Assembly: GCF_003732705.1 (NCBI RefSeq)
Contig: NZ_MOBR01000015.1
Coordinates: 186,001-250,000, forward strand
Length of the DNA: 64,000 bases
From: Pseudomonas frederiksbergensis
GTDB taxonomy: Bacteria; Pseudomonadota; Gammaproteobacteria; Pseudomonadales; Pseudomonadaceae
Reading direction: 5' to 3'
Part shown: positions 17,054-25,749 of the stretch, in pieces
How the letters are laid out: each line of letters begins with the position of its first letter
How positions within the stretch are numbered: the first letter of the stretch is position 1
Translations under genes and position numbers: made by a program
Notes under the pieces: model-generated
Database searches by the model: none
What the model saw: the letters and a program-made list of their open reading frames with translations, nothing else
Told to the model about the DNA's origin: nothing

Positions 17054-17953
17054 ATGGAACTGCGTCACCTGCGTTATTTTCAGGTGTTGGCTCAAACCCT
17101 CAATTTCACCCGCGCCGCCGAGCTTTTGCACATTGCCCAGCCGCCATTGAGTCGACAGATCCAGCAACTGGAAGACGAACTCGGGGTGCTGTTGCTGGAA
17201 CGCGGGCGGCCGCTGAAGCTGACCGACGCCGGGCGGTTTTTCCATGAGCATTCGAGCGCGCTGCTGGAACAACTGGGCAAGGTCTGCGACAACACGCGGC
17301 GGATCGGCTTGGGGGAAAAGACGTGGCTGGGCATCGGTTTCGCGCCCTCCACGCTCTACGGCGTGTTGCCGGAACTGATTCGCCGCTTGCGCAACCACGA
17401 GCGTCTGGAACTGGAGCTGGGGCTGTCGGAAATGACCACCCTGCAACAGGTGCAGGCGCTCAAGGCCGGGCGCATTGATGTGGGTTTCGGCCGCATCCGC
17501 ATCGACGACCCGGCGATTATCCAGACCGTACTCACCGAAGATCGCCTGGTCGCCGCCCTGCCCGCCGGCCACCCGTTGCTGGCCGGTCCGATCAGCCTGC
17601 GCGAACTGGCGAAAGAGCCGTTCGTGCTCTACCCCGGCAATCCGCGACCGAGCTACGCCGACCATGTGATCGCCCTGTTCGAATCCTATGGCGTGAGCAT
17701 TCATGTGGCGCAATGGACCAACGAACTGCAAACCGCGATTGGCCTGGTGGGCGCTGGCATCGGCGTCACCCTGGTGCCCGCCTCGGTGCAATTGCTGCAC
17801 CGCGACGACATCGGCTTCACCCCGCTGCTGGAAGACAACGCCACCTCACCGATCATCCTCAGCCGACGAGTGGGCGATGTCTCGCCGGGGTTGAGTCATT
17901 GCTTGCAGATGATTGATGAGTTGTTGCCCCACGATGTGATGGGCGACGAATAA
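17054..17953 (+). CDS. catR: LysR-family regulator of the catechol branch
   Basis: 299 residues. The LysR helix-turn-helix is at residues 1-60 (MELRHLRYFQVLAQTLNFTRAAELL and QPPLSRQIQQLEDELG), followed by a LysR substrate-binding domain. CatR activates catBCA on binding cis,cis-muconate and represses itself. The ATG at 17054 follows CTGGAGG at ideal distance; a longer form from 16982 would start inside the operator and is rejected. Divergence from catB and the ATAC-N7-GTAT site support the name. Confidence 0.92.
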   Translation: MELRHLRYFQVLAQTLNFTRAAELLHIAQPPLSRQIQQLEDELGVLLLERGRPLKLTDAGRFFHEHSSALLEQLGKVCDNTRRIGLGEKTWLGIGFAPSTLYGVLPELIRRLRNHERLELELGLSEMTTLQQVQALKAGRIDVGFGRIRIDDPAIIQTVLTEDRLVAALPAGHPLLAGPISLRELAKEPFVLYPGNPRPSYADHVIALFESYGVSIHVAQWTNELQTAIGLVGAGIGVTLVPASVQLLHRDDIGFTPLLEDNATSPIILSRRVGDVSPGLSHCLQMIDELLPHDVMGDE

Positions 17954-17987
17954 CCTGTGGCGAGGGGGCTTGCCCCTTCGCCACAGG
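17954..17987. terminator. Hairpin between convergent genes (REP-like or terminator)
   Basis: CCTGTGGCGA pairs with TTCGCCACAGG around a GGGGCTTGCCCC inner stem. It follows the catR stop by one base and separates it from the convergent DUF1652 gene. There is no T tract, so it may be a REP half that acts as a weak stop. Confidence 0.5.
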
Positions 17988-18014
17988 TTTGGTGTGTACT
18001 CGAGAATTGATTCG

Positions 18015-18257
18015 TCAGCCGGCGAACGCCCTGCGCCCCGCGCGCATTTCGGTGCGAAGTTCGCCAATCAGGTTGGAGATATCGCGCACGGTGGTCAGTT
18101 GTGCCGGCGAGACTCCGGTGAGCAGCAGATCGATCCGACCAGTCGCCGGTTCGTAGACCTTGATCCTCAGGGTGCCGTCGGGGTTGACCGTGCAGTCGCA
18201 CGAGAGCGGCTGAAAACCGGACGTCACAATGCGGCAAAGCTCTGGAATCGAAACCAT
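18015..18257 (-). CDS. DUF1652 family protein
   Basis: 80 residues. The core (LSCDCTVNPDGTLRIKVYEP, then GRIDLLLTGVSPAQL and VRDISNLIGELRTEM) matches the Pseudomonas DUF1652 family. No signal peptide or membrane segment; function unknown. The ATG at 18257 is preferred because GGAGGG lies seven bases before it; the ATG at 18272 overlaps that site. Confidence 0.75.
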   Translation of the reverse strand: MVSIPELCRIVTSGFQPLSCDCTVNPDGTLRIKVYEPATGRIDLLLTGVSPAQLTTVRDISNLIGELRTEMRAGRRAFAG

Positions 18258-18376
18258 GACGGGGCCCTCCATGGCGATTGATCGAGTTGGACCCGTTCAG
18301 CATAGATGCGCTTTCGCCAGACTGCGTCCAGAAACGCCAACAATCGATGCGAATTGCTTAACATTTTGGCGAGCCG

Positions 18377-19276
18377 TTAATGGGAATCCCCATCCCACAG
18401 CCAATTCCAGATGCCCGGCAATTGCACCGGTTCCGCACTTTCGCTGACGGTGCGGGCCATGGCCGCGCTCAGCAGTTGCCGTTGATCGTCGTAAAACGGC
18501 TTCGGCGCGGTTTTCACTCCGGTGGCCTTGGCGCTGTCGAGCAGGATTTGCAGGTACTCGCGGGTATGGCGGGCGGTGTAGCGATTCAGGTCATGGAAAG
18601 TCACCACCACCGGAATCACCCCGTCCACCGTTGGCAGCTCACCTTGGGCGATACGCTCGCGGACTTCCGAGAGTTGGCGCAGCATATTCGCCCGGCGCCG
18701 GGGGCTGGCGTTGAAGCCCCAGATTTTGCCGTCATTGGCGCTCAGGTCGGTCAACAACACGTGCATGCCATGCCGTTGATAGGCGGCGAAGGTGCGCTTG
18801 TCGTAATTCCAGAACGGCGGCCGCACCAGGCTCGGCGGCGCCCCGGTGATCGCGGCGATGTCGGCGCTGCCCTTGCTCAGGGACTGCTCCAGGTCTTCAG
18901 GACTCAACGAACGATGATTGGTGTGGAAATGGGTCGCCGTGTGAAAGCCGAGGATTTGCCCTTCGGCGTGCTCGCGCTGCATGACCCGCCGACCGATGTC
19001 GCTGTCGCCGGCCCGTGGTGCGCCGGTCTGGACGAAGAACACCGCTTTGATATTCGGTTGCAGCGGGTTTTGCGCGAGGCCATCGAGCACGGTGTCCGTC
19101 GGGTTCCAGAAGCTTGATGCGCTGGGGCCGTCGTCGAAGGTCAGCAAAAAACGGATCGGCGGCTGCTCAGACAGACGCTGTTGTGTCTGCGGCGTAAGTG
19201 CGATGGGCGACGCGATGCAGCCCGTTAACCCGATAGCCAGGGCAAGCGCTGATAAAACCTTGAACAGTTGCGTCAT
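18377..19276 (-). CDS. Polysaccharide deacetylase-family lipoprotein
   Basis: 299 residues. Lipoprotein signal with lipobox LTGC (Cys20). A NodB/CE4 deacetylase domain follows: motif 1 TFDDGP near residue 49 (catalytic Asp and metal Asp), motif 2 HTATH near residue 112 (metal histidines), motif 3 RPPFWNYD near residue 150. These enzymes remove N- or O-acetyl groups from polysaccharides such as peptidoglycan or chitin oligomers. With a lipid anchor it would act in the periplasm or on the outer membrane. It stands alone; the true substrate is unknown. Confidence 0.85.
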   Translation of the reverse strand: MTQLFKVLSALALAIGLTGCIASPIALTPQTQQRLSEQPPIRFLLTFDDGPSASSFWNPTDTVLDGLAQNPLQPNIKAVFFVQTGAPRAGDSDIGRRVMQREHAEGQILGFHTATHFHTNHRSLSPEDLEQSLSKGSADIAAITGAPPSLVRPPFWNYDKRTFAAYQRHGMHVLLTDLSANDGKIWGFNASPRRRANMLRQLSEVRERIAQGELPTVDGVIPVVVTFHDLNRYTARHTREYLQILLDSAKATGVKTAPKPFYDDQRQLLSAAMARTVSESAEPVQLPGIWNWLWDGDSH

Positions 19277-19347
19277 GTTTTGCCTTGGGCCAGACCGTTG
19301 CGGTCGTCACGTTAATGGCAAAAACCCCTCGCCCGGTGATCCTCCAA

Positions 19348-19373
19348 TGGGCCCGCCGGTGGCGGCGGGCCCA
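19348..19373 (-). terminator. GC-rich hairpin after the AtuA-like operon
   Basis: TGGGCCCGCC pairs perfectly with GGCGGGCCCA around a six-base loop, 52 bases after the stop of the last gene. No T run follows, so termination is likely but not certain. Confidence 0.5.
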
Positions 19374-19424
19374 GGTTGGAACAGGGTACACAGTTTTGGT
19401 TCAAGTGCCGCTATTTGAGGTGTT

Positions 19425-19733
19425 TCAAAGCTCCAGATCGAGCAACGCCGCGCCCAGCGCCTTACCGTGGGCATCGAGGGCCAGGGACCGGGTGACACCA
19501 CCGCGCAAGATGCCGGGCAACACGAAATTCAGCGCCTGGACATTGGGCAATTCGTAGCGGCGCACCGCCGGGCTTTGCGGGTCCAACAGCTCAGCGAAAT
19601 GCGCGGTCACCCGCTCCACCGTCAGCCACTCACACAGCTGTGGAAAGTCTTCGGCACGAAAGGCAATCACCGAAATGTTCGAGGTATCGCCCTTGTCACC
19701 CGTTCGAGAATGGGCTAGTTCACGCAGTTTCAT
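19425..19733 (-). CDS. AtuA-related small protein (AtuA C-terminal-like)
   Basis: 102 residues starting MKLRELAHSRTGDKGDTSNI, the signature of the small domain found fused to, or next to, AtuA/DUF1446 proteins. Its ATG overlaps the stop of the larger AtuA-like gene by four bases, so the two are translated together and probably form one complex. In AtuA proteins of acyclic-terpene degradation both parts can be in one chain. Reaction unknown; the context here (CitMHS transporter) suggests an organic-acid substrate, which is inference. Confidence 0.75.
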   Translation of the reverse strand: MKLRELAHSRTGDKGDTSNISVIAFRAEDFPQLCEWLTVERVTAHFAELLDPQSPAVRRYELPNVQALNFVLPGILRGGVTRSLALDAHGKALGAALLDLEL

Positions 19734-21094
19734 GCCAAATCCTCTGAATGAATCTGCAACGCGACGGCATCGCGCGGCAGTAACAGCGAAGCCACTGCCA
19801 CCACCTGGCGCACTGACTTGCTCGCCCCGCCACCGCCGTAAGGGCCGTTGGTGTAGAGGGTTTCCACTTCATTGCCGATCCGCACGGCTTCAGCGCGATC
19901 AGCACAACGGGCCGCAACGCGCAGGCGCACTTCCCAGGGTTCGCTGTCCGCCCGTGAACCCAACTCGGCACCGTGCAAGGCATCGACGCCGATCAACTCG
20001 GCGCGGATCTCTTCAAACACCACGCCCGTCAGCTTCAAGCGCTCCAGCACTACCTCTCGCGCCAGTCGCCCCCGGGCCAATGCGCCCGGTCCGCCATAGG
20101 AAATCTGGCCCTCGCCGATCCAGCCATCGAGATAACCCACCGAGACTTTCAGCGATGGTGGTCGCGCCCGACCGTCGGCGCCCTCGGCCAACACCCGGTC
20201 CGGCCCTTGAACACTGAACGACACCCCGGAAAAATCAGCGCTGACGTCCGGTGTGAGGTACGCCGCCGGATCATGCACTTCATAGATCATCTGCTCGGTG
20301 CAGGTCGCGGTATCGATGCGCCCGCCGGAGCCGGCCACCTTGCTGATCACCGCACGCCCCGTGGCATCCACCTCGGCCAGCGGGAAGCCCAGGCGCGCCA
20401 GGTCCGGCACGTCCTTGAACCCCGGATCAGCGAAATAACCGCCGCTGATCTGCCCGGCACATTCGAGCAAATGCCCGACCAACGTACCGCGCCCCAGCAG
20501 CGACCAATCGTGCGCCGCCCAGCCAAATTCGAACATCTGCGGCGCGAGAAACAGCGAGGGGTCCGCCACGCGACCGGTGATCACCACGTCGGCATCCGCG
20601 CGCAACGCCTCGACGATGCCGTCCACGCCGAGATAGGCATTGGCCGAAATCAAACGCTCGCCCAAAGAGGCCAGCGTCTTGCCGTTATCCAGAACCTGGG
20701 ACGGATCACGCAGCAATGTCGCCAACACATCGTCGCCGCTCAGCGCGACGACTTTCAGGCCCGCCAAGCCCAGTTCCCCGGCGATGCGCCGTACTTCCTG
20801 CGCCGCCGCCAGCGGATTGGCCGCGCCCATGTTGGTGATCACCCGCAAGCGCCGACGCGAACCATCGGCGCCACGCCCGACAAAGGGCAGCACCCGGCGC
20901 ATGCGTTCGCCCAGCAGAGGATCGAAACCGGCTTGCGGATCGAGCAACCGCGCCTGTTGCGCCAGGGCAATGGTGCGTTCGGCCAGGCATTCGAATACCA
21001 GGTAATCCAGATCGCCGTGCTCGGCCAGTTCGATCGCCGGTTCAATGCGATCGCCGGAGTAACCGGCACCGGAACCGATGCGTAAGGTTTTCAT
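19730..21094 (-). CDS. AtuA / DUF1446 family protein
   Basis: 454 residues. The N-terminus (LRIGSGAGYSGDRIEPAIELAEHGDLDYLVFECLAERT, given here only as its start and length) and the central VITGRVADPSLF are typical of the AtuA/DUF1446 family first named in Pseudomonas acyclic-terpene utilisation. No Rossmann or P-loop motif is evident. It starts one base after the CitMHS transporter stop and overlaps the small AtuA-related gene, so it is the middle gene of a three-gene operon. The reaction is not established as far as I know; no atu genes for carboxylation of terpenoid CoA esters are nearby, so a terpene role is not supported. Confidence 0.75.
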   Translation of the reverse strand: MKTLRIGSGAGYSGDRIEPAIELAEHGDLDYLVFECLAERTIALAQQARLLDPQAGFDPLLGERMRRVLPFVGRGADGSRRRLRVITNMGAANPLAAAQEVRRIAGELGLAGLKVVALSGDDVLATLLRDPSQVLDNGKTLASLGERLISANAYLGVDGIVEALRADADVVITGRVADPSLFLAPQMFEFGWAAHDWSLLGRGTLVGHLLECAGQISGGYFADPGFKDVPDLARLGFPLAEVDATGRAVISKVAGSGGRIDTATCTEQMIYEVHDPAAYLTPDVSADFSGVSFSVQGPDRVLAEGADGRARPPSLKVSVGYLDGWIGEGQISYGGPGALARGRLAREVVLERLKLTGVVFEEIRAELIGVDALHGAELGSRADSEPWEVRLRVAARCADRAEAVRIGNEVETLYTNGPYGGGGASKSVRQVVAVASLLLPRDAVALQIHSEDLA

Positions 21095-22387
21095 TTAGAA
21101 CACTCCAAAGAGCAGCGCGGTCAGGGTCATCAGCACCGAGGCCGCGAACAGAAACGGGATGGTGAAGCGCTGGTGATCCGCCAGTTCAATCTTGCACAGG
21201 CCAACCAGGAGAAAGGTCGCCGGGGTCAATGGGCTGACCGGGAACCCGGTGGTGTGCACGCCCAACAATGAGGCTTGAGCAACCTGCAGCGGATCGACGC
21301 CCAAGGCACGCCCGACCTCGGCCACCACCGGCATGATGCCGAAATAGAAGGAATCGGGATCGAACAGCAGGCTCAAGGGCATCGAGATAAAACCCACCAC
21401 CATCGGAATCAATTTGCCGTGCCCGGCGGGAATCTGCGCCACCGCGACCTCGGCCATGGCCTTGAGCATGCCGCTGCCCTGCATGATCCCGGTGAACACC
21501 CCGGCGGCCAAAAGAATGCTGGCCATGGTCAGCGCGGTTTTGGCATGGGCGTCGATCCGCGCCCGTTGCGCATCGACGTTGGGGTAGTTGATGCACAGGG
21601 CGAGGACGGTGCCGAGCATGAACATCACCACCGGGTCGACAACCCCGGCAATCATCACGCCCATCACCACCACGGTCAGCACCAGGTTGAGCCAGAACAG
21701 GCGCGGCTTGCGCAGGGCCACTTCGGCCTCGGTCAACACCCGTTGCGGCATCACGTCCACCACGGCACCGGCGCCCAGGCCCAAGCGTTTTTCTTCGCGA
21801 CGACCGAGGAACCAGGCGCAGGTGAAGACGAAGATCAGACCGACAATCTGCACCGGAATCAGCGGCTGGAACAGATCCGCCACCGGCACATGCAACGCCG
21901 CCGAGGAGCGCAACACCGGACCGGTCCAAGGCAAAAAGTTAACCCCCGCCGCCATCGCCGTAACGCAGGCCAGAATGCGTTTGTCCATGCCGAGGCGCGT
22001 GTACAACGGCAACATCGCCGGGATGGTCACCAGGAAAGTCACCGCCCCCGAACCGTCCAGATGCACCAACAACGCCAGCAGCGCAGTGCCCATGACAATC
22101 CGCGTCGGGCGGGTGCCAACGCGTTTGAGGATGCGGTCAATGATCGGGTCGAGCATGCCGGCGTCGGTCATCACGCCGAAGAACAGAATCGCGAACACAA
22201 ACATCCCGACCACCGGGGCGACGTTCTTGATGCCGGTAATTATGAAGCCGCTGGTTTGCAGGCCGAAACCACCGAGCAGCGCGGCGATGATCGGCAAGGC
22301 GATCAGCGCAACCAGGGGCGACAGGCGTTTGCTCATCACCGCGACGAGCAAACAGAGAATGGTGATGACACCGAGTGTGGCAAGCAT
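21095..22387 (-). CDS. CitMHS-family transporter
   Basis: 430 residues with about 11-12 hydrophobic segments (for example LATLGVITILCLLVAVM, VVGMFVFAILFFGVM, FLVTIPAMLPLY). It matches the CitMHS family of metal-citrate/proton symporters, whose usual length is about 430-440. Start at 22387 is preferred over 22450, since the extra 21 residues are polar and the shorter form opens directly into the first membrane helix. It leads the operon with the two AtuA-like genes; substrate probably a di/tricarboxylate. It is divergent from a LysR gene. Confidence 0.82.
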   Translation of the reverse strand: MLATLGVITILCLLVAVMSKRLSPLVALIALPIIAALLGGFGLQTSGFIITGIKNVAPVVGMFVFAILFFGVMTDAGMLDPIIDRILKRVGTRPTRIVMGTALLALLVHLDGSGAVTFLVTIPAMLPLYTRLGMDKRILACVTAMAAGVNFLPWTGPVLRSSAALHVPVADLFQPLIPVQIVGLIFVFTCAWFLGRREEKRLGLGAGAVVDVMPQRVLTEAEVALRKPRLFWLNLVLTVVVMGVMIAGVVDPVVMFMLGTVLALCINYPNVDAQRARIDAHAKTALTMASILLAAGVFTGIMQGSGMLKAMAEVAVAQIPAGHGKLIPMVVGFISMPLSLLFDPDSFYFGIMPVVAEVGRALGVDPLQVAQASLLGVHTTGFPVSPLTPATFLLVGLCKIELADHQRFTIPFLFAASVLMTLTALLFGVF

Positions 22388-22518
22388 GGGCAGGTCCTGT
22401 TCGGCATTTCTGCTCGCGGCGGCGATGAAATGCGCTGTTGTTGTTTTCATCGAGTATTGGAATTGCGGGTAATCTTTGTAAATTGAAATGTTCGGCTTCC
22501 TGCATTCGGAAAAACAAA

Positions 22519-23421
22519 ATGAAGAACTCGATCCAGCACATCCGCGCCTTTCTGGTCGTGGCGCAAACCGGCAACTTCGCCAAGGCTGCGGTGGCGCTGA
22601 ACCTGTCGCCCTCAGCCCTGACCGTGCAAATTCAACAACTGGAAGACTGGCTCGGCGTCGCCCTGCTGGAACGCAGTCCTAGGCATGTTTCGCTGACCAG
22701 CGCCGGGCAAAGTGCGCTGTTGCCCATGGAGAAGCTGCTGCTGGACCTGGACAACATCGTCAGCGCCTCCCGGGATCTGGCGGCGCTGCGCCGGGGCGTG
22801 GTCACTATCGCCGCCCTGCCATCGCTGTGCGCCGCCGCCCTACCGCCGTTATTGAAGCAATTTCGCGAGCAGTTTCCGGGGGTCGAGGTGCGATTGCGCG
22901 ACGTGGTAGCGCAACGGATCGACACGCTGGTGCGCGATGGCGAAGTGGACTTTGGCCTGGGTGTGCGGGCGCGGATGAGCCATGGGCTGGAGTTTCAGAC
23001 GGTACTGGAAGATCGGCTGTGCCTGTTTATCCCCGCCGATCACGCATTGGCTGGGCGGCGCGCCGTCAAATTGAGCGAACTGACCGCGCAGCCGATGATC
23101 CTGACCGGCCGCGACAGCAGCGTGCGGGAGTTGGTGGAGCAACTGTTCGCCGACGCACAGTTGCCGTTATCGCCAGGGCTGGAAGCCAATTACATGTCGA
23201 CGGTGCTGGCACTGGTGCGCCAGGGACTGGGCGTGAGCCTGCTGCCCGAGTCAGCCGATGACGGCCGGGATGATCTGGTCAAAGTGCCGGTGGATCATCC
23301 CGGCGTCACCCGCCAGATTGGCCTGATCACCCGCACGGGTCAGGCCATGGCGCCGGCAGCACAGCGCTTTATCGACATGCTGCAGAGTGAGGCCTTACTC
23401 GGCCAGGGACTTCTGGAATGA
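22519..23421 (+). CDS. LysR-family regulator
   Basis: 300 residues: LysR HTH at 1-60 (MKNSIQHIRAFLVVAQTGNF, ALNLSPSALTVQIQQLEDWLG) and a substrate-binding domain to the end. It is divergent from the CitMHS/AtuA-like operon across 131 bases, so that operon is the likely target. The 3' end overlaps the stop region of the convergent binding-protein gene by 27 bases. The longer form from 22438 is rejected because the added residues are not LysR-like. Confidence 0.85.
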   Translation: MKNSIQHIRAFLVVAQTGNFAKAAVALNLSPSALTVQIQQLEDWLGVALLERSPRHVSLTSAGQSALLPMEKLLLDLDNIVSASRDLAALRRGVVTIAALPSLCAAALPPLLKQFREQFPGVEVRLRDVVAQRIDTLVRDGEVDFGLGVRARMSHGLEFQTVLEDRLCLFIPADHALAGRRAVKLSELTAQPMILTGRDSSVRELVEQLFADAQLPLSPGLEANYMSTVLALVRQGLGVSLLPESADDGRDDLVKVPVDHPGVTRQIGLITRTGQAMAPAAQRFIDMLQSEALLGQGLLE

Positions 23422-24342
23422 GTTGTCGATGATCGGCGCGGTAGCCAATGCCGCTGGCAACGCCTTGACCTTGAACAGGAAGTCCGCGGTGCTCTGCAAA
23501 TCCGTCGCCGCTTGCTGATCGACCGGGCCGACCGTCATGTGGGCCTGGCGCAACCAATGGCGCGAAACGTCCTGATCGAGATTGGCCTTCTTCGCCCACA
23601 GGTCAGCGTATTCGTCGGTGTGGTTATCGACCCAGGCCCGGGCCTTTTTCAGGCGCCCGAGGAAGTCGGCGATGGCTTCACGCTTGCTGTCGATGGACGG
23701 CGTCGAGGCGGCAATGGCGCTGAGGCCGGGCATCAGGTTTTTCGCGGTGAGAATCGGTCGGGCGCCGGAGAACAGAATCTGTTGCGAGATGTACGGTTCC
23801 CACACCGGAAACGCGTCGATGCTGCCCTGAGGTAATGCCGCTGCGGCGTCGATGGGCATCAGTTTGATGAAGTCCACGTAGTCTTCCGGCAGATCGGCTT
23901 TCTCCAGAGCGCGCAAAGTCAGTTGCTGGCTCCAGGCACCGGGCCAATACGCGACTTTTTTGCCCTTGAGGTCGGCGATGGTCTTGACCGGTGAATCCTT
24001 GGGCACCAGCAAAGCGATGGTGTCCGGGTTTTGCCGCGACACGCCGATCAGCTTCACCGGCGCCTGTTTCGCGGCGAGGAACAGAAAGCCCGAATCGCCT
24101 AGAAAGCCCAGGTCCAGTGCGCCAGTGTTCAGCGCTTCCGCCAATGGCGCGGCAGCCTGGAAGTGTTTCCAGTCAACCGTGTAAGGCGCCCCTTCCAACA
24201 CACCTGAAGCCTCCACCGAGGCGCGAACGTTGTAGTAATTCTGGTCGCCGACATGCAGGACGACGGGCTCGGCGGCGTAGGCAAACGGTGCGGTAAACAG
24301 CGCGCAGGTCAACAGACTGCGCAGGGATCGGGACAGGTTCAT
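23395..24342 (-). CDS. ABC transporter periplasmic binding protein, sulfonate/taurine type
   Basis: 315 residues: signal peptide ending near AYAA (residue 24), then an SsuA/TauA/NMT1-type fold with the typical GALDLGFLGDSG, VPKDSPVKTIADLKGKKVAY and GSIDAFPVWEPYIS. Proteins of this group deliver aliphatic sulfonates, taurine or related compounds to an Ssu-type importer. It is transcribed away from a second binding protein and the permease and ATPase genes, and no permease follows it, so it probably shares the importer encoded at 25750-27303. Confidence 0.85.
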   Translation of the reverse strand: MNLSRSLRSLLTCALFTAPFAYAAEPVVLHVGDQNYYNVRASVEASGVLEGAPYTVDWKHFQAAAPLAEALNTGALDLGFLGDSGFLFLAAKQAPVKLIGVSRQNPDTIALLVPKDSPVKTIADLKGKKVAYWPGAWSQQLTLRALEKADLPEDYVDFIKLMPIDAAAALPQGSIDAFPVWEPYISQQILFSGARPILTAKNLMPGLSAIAASTPSIDSKREAIADFLGRLKKARAWVDNHTDEYADLWAKKANLDQDVSRHWLRQAHMTVGPVDQQAATDLQSTADFLFKVKALPAALATAPIIDNSFQKSLAE

Positions 24343-24564
24343 CGGAGGCTCCGGGGGTGTTGTTCCGATAGACCATAACGCTCTTATCGCAAGCTTTTTA
24401 AATTCGATTTATGCATAAGCTCATGACCGGCAACCCACAGTGTTTGCCTGGCAACAGTGACTCAACACACTGTTCTGTTCGAAACATCGTTTCCGCTCAC
24501 CACCCCCGGCAAAGCCCCGAAAACCGGTGAAATCCGCGACATGGCACAGAGCCTGCAATATTCC

Positions 24565-24589
24565 TTTTATGCAGGAAGCATTCATAAAA
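24565..24589. promoter_or_regulatory. Inverted repeat upstream of the second binding protein
   Basis: TTTTATG and CATAAAA arms separated by 11 bases (a T-N-A-like LysR-site geometry), 49 bases before the ATG at 24638. The 295-base gap between the two divergent binding-protein genes is AT-richer than its surroundings and must hold both promoters. Operator role is a guess. Confidence 0.3.
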
Positions 24590-24637
24590 ACCATTAATCA
24601 GGACATAAGAATCCCGTTGCCTTGCCGGAGCCGTTCC

Positions 24638-25618
24638 ATGAAACCCATCTTCCGATTTCCCAAAGCCAGGCACCTGATCAGCGCCGTCGCCATCACCCTA
24701 AGCCTGCAACCCCTGGCCCAGGCCGCCGAAACCACACCGGCCGAAGTGCATCTGGACTACGCCTATTACTCGCCGGTGAGCCTGGTACTCAAGCACTTCG
24801 GTTTCCTGGAAAAAACCCTGCCCCAGACCAAGGTCGGCTGGGTCTTGAGCCAGGGCAGTAACCGCTCCCTGGAATACCTCAACAGCGGCGGCGTCGATTT
24901 CGCTTCTTCCGCCAGCCTCGCGGCGGTGTTGAGCCGCGCCAATGGCAGCCCGATCAAGTCGGTGTACGTTTACAGCCGCGCCGAGTGGACCGCGCTGGTG
25001 GTGCGCAAGGATTCGCCCTACAAGACCGTTGCCGACCTCAAAGGCAAAAAAATCGCCGCAACCAAAGGCACCGACCCGTACCTGTTTACCTTACGCAGCC
25101 TGCAACAGGCCGGCCTGAGCAAGGACGATGTGGAGCTGGTGCACTTGCAGCACCCGGACGGACGCACCGCCCTGGAAAAAGGTGACGTCGACGCCTGGGC
25201 CGGGCTTGACCCGCACATGGCCGCGAGCCAGGTCCAGGCGGGTTCGCGCTTGCTGTATCGCAACACCAATTTCAACAGCTACGGCGTGGTCAGCGTTACT
25301 GACAGCTACGCCAAGGAACACCCGAAAACCATCGAAACCGTGCTCAACGCCTACGAACAGGCGCGGGAATGGGCGGTTAAAAACCCGGAAGAACTGGCGA
25401 AACTCCTCGCCACGGAATCGGGCCTGCCGCTGGAAGTGGCCAAGTTGCAATTGTCGCGCACCGACCTGAGCAGCCCGCAATTGACGGCCAAGGATGTGAT
25501 TGCGTCCAAGGCGGCGGCGCCGATTCTGGTGTCCGAGGAATTGGTGCGCAAAGGGGTTAACGTCGACCAAGTCATTGATCAACTGATCGACACAAAGGAA
25601 ACCGTGGCCCGTCAATAA
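24638..25618 (+). CDS. ABC transporter periplasmic binding protein, sulfonate type
   Basis: 326 residues: signal peptide ending around PLAQA (residue 29), then an SsuA-like domain (VSLVLKHFGFLEK, GSNRSLEYLNSGGVDFASSA, VRKDSPYKTVADLKGKKIA, GDVDAWAGLDPHMA). The ATG at 24638 is chosen because GGAG lies eight bases upstream and the signal peptide begins there. It heads the run binding protein, permease, ATPase. It is divergent from a second, different binding protein, so one importer may accept two ligand sets. Confidence 0.88.
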   Translation: MKPIFRFPKARHLISAVAITLSLQPLAQAAETTPAEVHLDYAYYSPVSLVLKHFGFLEKTLPQTKVGWVLSQGSNRSLEYLNSGGVDFASSASLAAVLSRANGSPIKSVYVYSRAEWTALVVRKDSPYKTVADLKGKKIAATKGTDPYLFTLRSLQQAGLSKDDVELVHLQHPDGRTALEKGDVDAWAGLDPHMAASQVQAGSRLLYRNTNFNSYGVVSVTDSYAKEHPKTIETVLNAYEQAREWAVKNPEELAKLLATESGLPLEVAKLQLSRTDLSSPQLTAKDVIASKAAAPILVSEELVRKGVNVDQVIDQLIDTKETVARQ

Positions 25619-25627
25619 AGAACGCAG

Positions 25628-25723
25628 CCCTGTAGGAGCAAGGCTTGCCCGCGATGAACGATGACGAGGTCTTTCTGAAAGACCGCATTACCGTTCATCG
25701 CGGGCAAGCCTTGCTCCTACAGG
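25628..25723. repeat. REPIN with long perfect arms, inside an ABC operon
   Basis: Arms of about 33 bases (TGTAGGAGCAAGGCTTGCCC... and its reverse complement) flank a spacer that itself holds the hairpin GGTCTTTCTGAAAGACC. It lies between the binding-protein and permease genes, where such a structure could stabilise the binding-protein mRNA. Confidence 0.9.
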
Positions 25724-25749
25724 GGGCTGTGATCTGTCTGGAGAACCCC

